Origin: Glandiceps talaboti
Taxonomy: Eukaryota > Hemichordata > Enteropneusta > Spengelidae
Assembly (NCBI RefSeq): GCF_964340395.1
Contig: NC_135563.1
Span: 5,611,922 to 5,675,921 of the forward strand
Length of the DNA: 64,000 bases
Reading direction: 5' to 3'
Below are positions 59,601-64,000 of this stretch, in pieces. Every line of letters begins with the position of its first letter. Position 1 is the stretch's first letter. The notes below the pieces were generated by a model. The model saw only the letters and a list, made by a program, of their open reading frames with translations. It made no database searches and was not told where the DNA came from. The translations under genes and the position numbers were made by a program.

Positions 59601-61547
59601 GACTACTGTAGTAGTAAGACACACCACTAGGACAACAAAGACCTGTGAAAATACAAAGATAAACATCCATGGTTAGCGTGGGTATTCTGGTACTGATAAA
59701 AGACTCATTGTTGGAAGAATTAAGTGCTTTGAATTACATCTTTTGGGCTGGGCTTACTTTATTCACCTGCTATTTGTGTTTGGTGTATGTGTATTCCAAC
59801 ATAGTCTTTGGGTTCAACATTTACATGTATTTACTTGAATGTGACTAGTTTGCTAGCTGTAGACTGTGGCACCATGGAGGTGTGTTCCTACCTCCAAGGT
59901 GGCACATACTACAAATAATATTCAGATTTGTTTCCAATACTTCAAGATCTCTCGAGTATTTTGCACTCATACAAATAGACAGCCCACTGTTCTCTGTACA
60001 GAGAATAACACTTTGTGTTATTGATAATTTGGAACAAAATTATTAATATTATGATATTATTGCATTATTATGCAAATATGTACATTTTGTTTCTGTTATA
60101 TATCAGGGTTGCTAGGAAACAGCAATCTATGATGGCAAGGTGTGAACCTTCTCTTGTTATCACTTTATACATGTAGTATGTATAAAAACCTCTTGGCAAC
60201 CATCCATCTGTTGTCAACCTGAATGCAAACCTTGTGCTATGACTCCAACTATCCTCAATTATCTGTATTAATGAGAAACAATTTACTTTAAGTCTGCCAT
60301 AAAAATGTAGCATTCAAGGCCAGTCAATTTTACAAATGTATCATTTCAATTATGAGTTTACTCTATACCGATGATACATGTAAGTGACTTTTTTAAGACT
60401 AATACGTAACTAGTAGTATCTTTACCACACATGAAATGGTGATGAGAAGATATTAAGGCTGATACAACATGACAACTGTTGTCATTGAAACAGATTTCAA
60501 TACCAGTATTTTTTATCCAACTGTGATTGATTCACATTATGTTTAAAATACAATTTCTGGTAAGGCTAAAACCTTTAACATAGACTAAAAGACTTTTTTA
60601 TCAAACGCAACTTTAAAGTGGCCATCTGGATAAGCAAATATTTATTTATGGATTTCTAATGTATCACACAAGTTTATTACGGCTTCCTACTTGAATAATC
60701 AATGTGAAACAACATTGACTAAGTCTGTGTTTGTAACTGATTGCAAAAAGTTATAAGATGTGGAAAAAAATATTTGTTATTGTACGTACAATAACAAAGA
60801 TCTTACACACTTATTAATCTTTTGCAATTTATTGAGTTACAAACAAGGACTTGGCATATGTTGTTCCATATTGATTTTTCAAGTAGGAAGGCATAATGAG
60901 ATTGTTTTATGAAATCCAAAATAAATATCCAGTCATCATCCATATGGTTACTTTATCAATATCAAGTCCATTGTAGTTGGACTGACTGCAGTGTCTCATG
61001 ACAAGCTCATTCATACAATTTGGTTAGATTAGAATCGATTCTGAATGGGGTATGTGTGTGTGTGGGGGGGGGTGTAGTTTTTTCCCTGTGCTTTCAATGC
61101 AAATATTATGTGAAATGTTGCTGGTCATCAAAGCAATTTAAGGCAAGTGTAGATCAATGTAAACTTGAGGAATCAGACAATCGTATTAATTTATATTACT
61201 ATTTTTGTCAGATCCCAACAAGTTCGTTTGGGTCTCAACACCTAATGTAAAGATTGCTTTAAACACAACATAACAATACTCCCCAGTATGAGAAAATTAT
61301 CATCTATTGTACAGTCAACACACACACTCTAAAATGTTGCAAGAGTTACGTAGTGCAAAAAAAATAACAGACATGTAGTACTCACAGGTCCAAGGCGTCT
61401 GACAACACTGTCAACAATAAGAATAACGGGCTGCATTGCAGTATCAAGACACAAACTACTGGACGAAAATGCATTGGAGTATAACGACTGTGCTGTTAAA
61501 CACACGACGTCCACGCGTTGACGCATCTTTGTGCATAGACGAGGCAT
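37551..61547 (-). CDS. ZDHHC16: ZDHHC16-type palmitoyltransferase gene (spliced, ~24 kb)
   Basis: DHHC enzymes transfer palmitate from palmitoyl-CoA to cysteines of membrane proteins; ZDHHC16 of vertebrates acts in the ER. Coding exons: 61386-61547, 59451-59642, 58180-58300, 57308-57441, 55883-55903 (probable micro-exon), 46126-46356, 45414-45484 and 37551-37659. All have GT/AG borders and compatible phases, giving about 346 residues (339 without the micro-exon); the human protein is about 377. Order: TM1 and TM2 in exon 2; the Cys-rich zinc domain with DHHC in exon 3; [15 protein letters not shown] and TM3 in exon 4; TM4, the TSVE (TTxE-like) motif and AHIN in exon 5; the NPY PaCCT-like motif in exon 6; a short C-tail in exon 7. 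The start is fixed by an in-frame TAA nine bases upstream of the ATG. No inactivating lesion was seen, so it looks functional. Confidence 0.95.
37935..38645. repeat. Degenerate ~105-bp tandem array
   Basis: The phrase 'at(c/t)(c/t)acac...ttgggact..tttt' recurs near 38048, 38155, 38359, 38461 and 38573, spacings of about 102-112 bp or double that. One strand reads as related ~35-residue units (for example SLLFNDST and PLHFNDSA on minus) but with stops, so coding is not supported. Confidence 0.65.
39130..39560. repeat. Degenerate ~100-bp tandem array
   Basis: Repeated blocks of the type 'ggattaat...gctgtctgactttgtagacacac...aacatgga' near 39170, 39255, 39340 and 39510 with strong divergence. 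Confidence 0.55.
41085..41310. repeat. Diverged tandem duplication, ~110-120-bp unit x2
   Basis: Both halves share 'catataattttaca', 'gtatcaaataaattt'/'gtatcgaattcac' and 'caactattt'. Confidence 0.55.
43245..43500. repeat. Impure (TG)n tract
   Basis: About 250 bp of TG-rich units (GTGTGTGG, TATGTG, TGCATG). Open on both strands as VCVC / THTH; artefactual ORFs. Confidence 0.9.
43629..43875. repeat. Tandem array, ~38-bp unit
   Basis: 'attatggaagtgaaataaac..cgct.tgctg.ataaa' repeats about five times, best preserved from 43717 to 43800. Confidence 0.75.
44130..44345. repeat. Compound microsatellite (TCTG)n-(CCTG)n-(CATG)n-(TATG)n
   Basis: Four tetramer families that differ by single steps follow each other, consistent with stepwise mutation of one array. 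Confidence 0.95.
44452..44640 (+). repeat. Interspersed repeat, partner of 28451-28750
   Basis: Same orientation and order of shared phrases as the 28.5-kb copy, without the microsatellite expansion. Confidence 0.7.
45414..45484 (-). CDS. ZDHHC16: ZDHHC16-like exon 6 (PaCCT-like NPY motif)
   Basis: 71 bp. It reads [20 protein letters not shown] then GYN and a split Arg codon. The NPY...NW..FLG pattern is the conserved palmitoyltransferase C-terminal motif. Acceptor TAG, donor GTGGGT. Confidence 0.92.
46126..46356 (-). CDS. ZDHHC16: ZDHHC16-like exon 5 (TM4, TTxE-like motif)
   Basis: 77 codons, phase 0 both sides, acceptor CTAG, donor GTAAGT. It starts [20 protein letters not shown] and contains the [21 protein letters not shown]4. 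[14 protein letters not shown] follows, matching the RGETSIERHIN block of ZDHHC16 closely enough to assign the subfamily. Confidence 0.95.
47285..47465. repeat. Degenerate ~75-80-bp tandem repeat x3
   Basis: 'ttgcatcctgggtaaaatga' and 'tgacaactcat' recur near 47297, 47377 and, weakly, 47446. Confidence 0.6.
51580..51810 (+). repeat. Interspersed repeat with (GGACAGAC)n-like part and poly-G end
   Basis: A 'gtaccaggtttgattgaaat' block is followed by 'gcatgtcagagaaataacat'. Then come GGACAGACGG-type units (51723-51770), 'atagcccct' and a run of about 20 G. The pattern looks like a SINE-like unit with a simple tail, but no second copy lies in this window to confirm it. Confidence 0.5.
53955..54056. 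repeat. (ATGT)n microsatellite
   Basis: About 100 bp of ATGT tetramers with two TTGT variants. Confidence 0.96.
55330..55860. repeat. Degenerate ~105-bp tandem array next to the micro-exon
   Basis: About five units with 'acaggcatgggg', 'gacttggggctgacagacaggc', 'cagttacactttag' and 'ttaccacaag.ttaca' recur between 55340 and 55850. The array ends within 30 bp of the micro-exon donor. Confidence 0.8.
55883..55903 (-). CDS. ZDHHC16: Putative 21-bp micro-exon (GLEYQPK)
   Basis: A strong polypyrimidine acceptor (tttttttcctgttttag) and a consensus donor (GTGAGT) bracket exactly seven codons in phase 0, between exons that are also phase 0. It would insert seven residues in the cytosolic linker between TM3 and TM4, a region of variable length in the family. 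No transcript evidence. Confidence 0.6.
57122..57151 (-). other. G-rich tract downstream of exon 4 donor (G-quadruplex-prone)
   Basis: On the transcribed-sense (minus) strand there are four G-runs of four to six (GGGG-AT-GGGGGG-T-GGGG-AT-GGGGG). They lie about 160 nt downstream of the exon 4 donor. Confidence 0.7.
57308..57441 (-). CDS. ZDHHC16: ZDHHC16-like exon 4 (end of zinc domain, TM3)
   Basis: 134 bp. It reads [18 protein letters not shown] and then the [19 protein letters not shown]3. Acceptor CAG at 57444-57442, donor GTAAGT. The last zinc-domain Cys and the NHRYF block are intact. Confidence 0.95.
57780..58160. repeat. Tandem array, ~94-bp unit, interrupted by a hairpin
   Basis: 'cccctggtattgttcac.actta.agtacagtgtata' alternates with 'cccctg.tatt..tcactcactgcaatacaatatacat'. 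The unit is repeated about four times. The hairpin at 57961-58034 interrupts one unit. The array ends about 20 bp before the exon 3 donor. Confidence 0.85.
57966..58027. repeat. Perfect 21-bp hairpin inserted in the tandem array
   Basis: Arms 57966-57986 and 58007-58027 are exact reverse complements (GTCGCATCAGTGCAGTAAGG plus one base), with a 20-nt loop. Flanking 'catat' on both sides could be a target duplication. A microRNA-like precursor cannot be excluded. Confidence 0.9.
58180..58300 (-). CDS. ZDHHC16: ZDHHC16-like exon 3 (Cys-rich domain with DHHC)
   Basis: 121 bp. It carries [20 protein letters not shown] then [11 protein letters not shown], supplying the zinc-binding Cys/His set and the catalytic Cys of DHHC. 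The donor GTATCC is weak and splits the following Pro codon; the next exon restores CCA TGG (Pro-Trp). Confidence 0.95.
59287..59360 (-). other. G-rich tract downstream of exon 2 donor (G-quadruplex-prone)
   Basis: On the minus strand at least seven runs of three to five G occur in about 70 nt, beginning about 90 nt downstream of the exon 2 donor. Confidence 0.75.
59451..59642 (-). CDS. ZDHHC16: ZDHHC16-like exon 2 (TM1 and TM2)
   Basis: 64 codons, acceptor CAG, donor [26 protein letters not shown] forms TM1; the [20 protein letters not shown] region is TM2. It ends TTLPGKPPE, the family's conserved TTPPGxPP block before the zinc domain. Confidence 0.95.
60625..60934. repeat. ~300-bp imperfect palindrome (foldback element)
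   Basis: The left half (60625-60785) and the reverse complement of the right half (60786-60934) share, in order, 'ctggat', 'atttatttatggatttc', 'cttcctacttga.taatcaat', 'ttgtttgtaact', 'attgcaaaa' and 'ttgttattgtac'. The centre is an exact TTATTGTAC/GTACAATAA. It lies in intron 1 of the ZDHHC16-like gene and looks like a palindromic MITE. Confidence 0.85.
61386..61547 (-). CDS. ZDHHC16: ZDHHC16-like exon 1
   Basis: 54 codons from ATG at 61547 to donor GTGAGT. The sequence [16 protein letters not shown] followed by [14 protein letters not shown] matches the family N-terminus before TM1. Phase 0. Confidence 0.9.
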
Positions 61548-61900
61548 ATTCTTTTACGAAGAAAAATTGCTAAAACTGTTCGATGTCGAATAGCTATCAA
61601 CAAATAACGGTACACTGAAGCTTTACTATCAATGTCACCTCCATTGTTGTCCGATTTATGGACGGAAATCACTTCCTGGCATGAGAGGACAATTTTCCAT
61701 GTTTAACGGCGATACTCTATATTCAAATTCTTCAAAACAACTTTAGTACTGTACTTAACACTTTCCCTTTGTTGGTTTAGGAAACAGCTATCGCAAATAA
61801 TGAACTGGGCGAATACAATCACGTGTAAACAGAGATTTCGGTACAGGTTTCAGACGAGAAAGAAATCATTTTGAAAAGTGAATTCTGGGTATTTTCAAAG
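61548..61900. promoter_or_regulatory. Candidate bidirectional promoter
   Basis: 353 bp between the ATG of the minus-strand ZDHHC16-like gene and a plus-strand Kozak-type ATG. No canonical TATA box is obvious near either start. CpG dinucleotides are denser across 61490-62110 than in most of the window. Inferred from gene arrangement, not from motifs. Confidence 0.45.
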
Positions 61901-61981
61901 ATGGCTGCGCCCATTGGTCATATAGATGGAAGAACTCGTACGGATCGAGGAATACCTGCTTTGCCCCCGATCCTAAGTTTT
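61901..61981 (+). CDS. Putative first coding exon of an unidentified plus-strand gene
   Basis: ATG in a strong context (AAAGATGG) opens 27 codons, MAAPIGHIDGRTRTDRGIPA then LPPILSF, ending exactly at a consensus donor GTAAGT (61982-61987). I could not find a convincing second exon before the window end and do not recognise the protein. It could belong to a gene continuing beyond 64000. Confidence 0.5.
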
Positions 61982-62901
61982 GTAAGTTTCTGTTGCAATA
62001 GAGTTGTACCCTCCCACAAATCTACACACTAGAATAGCGGGATTTGGGTAGTGATAGTACATGTACATGTACAGAAACCGTCCGCGCATAAGCAGAAGAA
62101 GTCGGTCAAATTTGTAAGCCTATGGTATGGGTACTACCATTTGATTACGGGGTGGGCGGGGCTGTCACCGATAATTCCATGGACCCAACTATAATTTTTT
62201 TTGTATCCACCATGACACCATGGTGTTTTCGAGAGCACATAGACAGCATTTTAAATATATATATGATTTTATCATTTGAATTTCACTATTGTCGTCGCAT
62301 CATGTCGCGTCGTGTTGGATATGTTGGAAATGAGACCGGAAAGGCATTTTTCTTCTTTGTCATTATAATAATTCAAATTTTCATTCCTTAAATGACAAAA
62401 TAAATTTTTGCACATTTTGACCTCTGATGATAAACTTCCTCTTGGAAAATTTCTTGGTGATGTGCAGTCCTCCAGCAGTTGGCTAAATGACTATTGTATT
62501 CACTATATTTCTGTATGTTATTTTTGTATGCTTTACCATGCTTGCTATGGTATGTTGTTATGCAATAAAGACGGATTAATTGATTGATATTACAGACAAC
62601 CCTAGTCCAGTCAAAGGGACACATATTATTGCTTAGATTGCTGTTTTCCTAAGAAAACATCACACGAATCATGCTACTACAAATCTATCAGTTTATCCCT
62701 CTATACAATAAGATAACTAGTTATCCTATTGTGTATAACACAAATTGTTCTTTCTGTGGAGGTAGGGGAAATGTATTCAAGTCAAAATGTTGTCAATTCT
62801 AGACTCTAGACAAGAAAAAAAAAACAATCTAAGAAATACTACACTATGAGTTCAATGTCTGTCAATCAACGTTTTGTTTTATTCCTTCGATAGTTGTACA
62901 T

Positions 62902-62970
<69 letters not shown>

Positions 62971-63340
62971 TACATACATACATACATACATACATACATA
63001 CATACATACATACATACATACATACATACATACATACATACATACATACATACATACACATGCCTCCTTTATATCAATGGATGCATTTTACAAATTTACC
63101 CCGTCGAAGTAACTATCAGGAAAAAGCATTGCGACAAAAGTATACTGCCGTAAAATAGAAAGATGACGTACGTATGTCCTTGGTATCACCATGGAAGTAT
63201 AACTTCCATGGTATCACTCTGCAGGTGCATGTAAATCAATACAAGTAGGTATGTTATTTATATGACGTAATGCATTGTTGCCCACTTTTGTCTTGACTAC
63301 ATCATGACTATTGATTGATTTGTGTTACTAGTATTCCTCC
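61982..63340. other. Non-coding interval with (CA)n and (CATA)n
   Basis: (CATA)n/(CA)n compound microsatellite at 62897-63060. An 'aataaagacggattaattgattgat' block near 62565 resembles a retroelement 3' end but is too short to call. A small palindrome, ACCATGGAAGT-ATA-ACTTCCATGGT, lies at about 63190-63214. Confidence 0.5.
62897..63060. repeat. (CATA)n-(CA)n-(CATA)n microsatellite
   Basis: About 160 bp of CATA tetramers with a CA core at 62920-62965. Confidence 0.96.
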
Positions 63341-63350
63341 ATGGAGGAAT

Positions 63351-63504
63351 CATGAGAGGTGCCTGGACTCCTCGGCTTAACAGCGTGCGTCAATATGTTG
63401 GCATAGCGTGCTTAACAGTGCACTCAATGTATCCAAACTCATTCCAATGCCTGCAGTATATCTACGTCCTTGCTATCGATAATGTGGTTAAACGTCTTGG
63501 AGTC
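63351..63504 (+). CDS. ZDHHC16-like paralogue, first coding exon (partial gene at window edge)
   Basis: ATG at 63351 leads to VRQYVGIACLTVHSMYPNSF and then VLAIDNVVKRLGV, ending at donor GTGAGT (63505-63510). The minus-strand gene has [19 protein letters not shown] and [14 protein letters not shown] and breaks at the same codon in the same phase. It therefore looks like an intron-keeping duplicate in head-to-head orientation rather than a retrocopy. The next exon (TM1, VFVVL...) is not found before 64000. An acceptor-like 'gtgttactag' at 63322-63331 leaves open an upstream exon. It could be functional or a decayed fragment. Confidence 0.7.
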
Positions 63505-64000
63505 GTGAGTATAACCATTTGAGTCACAGTTACACACATTTACGTCTATATTGTCCGGTCGTCGACAACAATACAGACTCCCTTTGTTTAATCTATTTTG
63601 AATAAGAAAGGGTTTGTTTCAGTTTTCGGAAGCCATGTGGTAGGACTACTAGAAGGAATTACAAAACGATTTGGAGGAGGAAAGCCATGAATTAACAACA
63701 CTAAACACAAAGTTAAACTCAAAACGATAACTAAACACCTCACACTTTCACAATTTGAAGAATCATAGACATTTGAATTCCAATGATAAAATGGTATAAT
63801 TGTATCACATTCCCTCTAACTTAAACTCTTAAAGACGAAATGTAACCGTCTATGTATGTGCATAATATGCAAGCCCGCAATACGCACAATAGTTAACGTT
63901 ACACTCAAAACCATCTACCGTTTACATTTTGTGACTGCAAATCGAACTTTTGCCATGTACACGAACTGTTGCCATGGGGGTGAAAATGCTCATGATGTTA

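Noticed and set aside
62500-62580. Possible LINE 3' end ('aataaagacggattaattgattgat')
   Set aside because: No coding sequence upstream and no second copy in the window.
63190-63214. ACCATGGAAGT-ATA-ACTTCCATGGT palindrome
   Set aside because: Only 11-bp arms; expected by chance at this scale and no flanking signature.

Overview
The window is animal nuclear DNA from an invertebrate-type genome. It is AT-rich and its genes have introns with GT-AG splice sites. It carries degenerate non-LTR retrotransposons, small inverted-repeat elements, many long microsatellites (ATGT, CT, TA, GTGAT, ACAG) and several degenerate tandem arrays with units near 100 bp. There is no prokaryotic gene organisation, and no rRNA, tRNA or CRISPR array that I can support. 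I cannot name the species; a marine invertebrate is a guess from repeat content.

Right half (about 37.5-61.5 kb). The one well-supported host gene is a ZDHHC16-type protein S-palmitoyltransferase on the minus strand. I assembled it from seven coding exons plus one likely 21-bp micro-exon, spread over about 24 kb. Exon phases are compatible throughout. The translation gives two N-terminal membrane segments, the zinc-binding DHHC domain, two more membrane segments, a TTxE-like motif, an NPY PaCCT-like motif and a short tail. Its introns hold tandem arrays, G-rich tracts close to two splice donors, a 300-bp palindrome and a small foldback insertion. About 350 bp upstream of its ATG, on the other strand, lies a short Kozak-type first exon with a consensus donor (61901-61981), so the interval may be a bidirectional promoter. 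At 63.35 kb a second, diverged copy of the first ZDHHC16 coding exon lies on the plus strand and ends at the same splice position. It suggests a head-to-head paralogue continuing past the window edge.

Left half (1-37 kb). No host gene is recognisable here. At 0.2-2.7 kb and 17.8-19.2 kb are two copies of one interspersed repeat; the first is interrupted by a 5'-truncated LINE and the second preserves the empty site. The most unusual object is a 4.85-kb DNA transposon at 10224-15075. It has identical 166-bp terminal inverted repeats and a 9-bp target duplication, and it is inserted inside the reverse-transcriptase region of a minus-strand LINE. It carries an intron-containing RecQ-like helicase gene with helicase motifs from Walker A to motif VI, a DEVH box and a C-terminal Cys cluster, broken by frameshifts and stops. 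A small plus-strand CxxC-bearing exon converges on it. No transposase is recognisable. The rest of 16-37 kb is mostly non-coding, with three copies of a ~370-bp inverted-repeat element, a GTGAT pentamer satellite and compound microsatellites.

Limits: all protein calls come from motif recognition by eye. Splice sites and exon ends are read from consensus sequences, not from transcripts.
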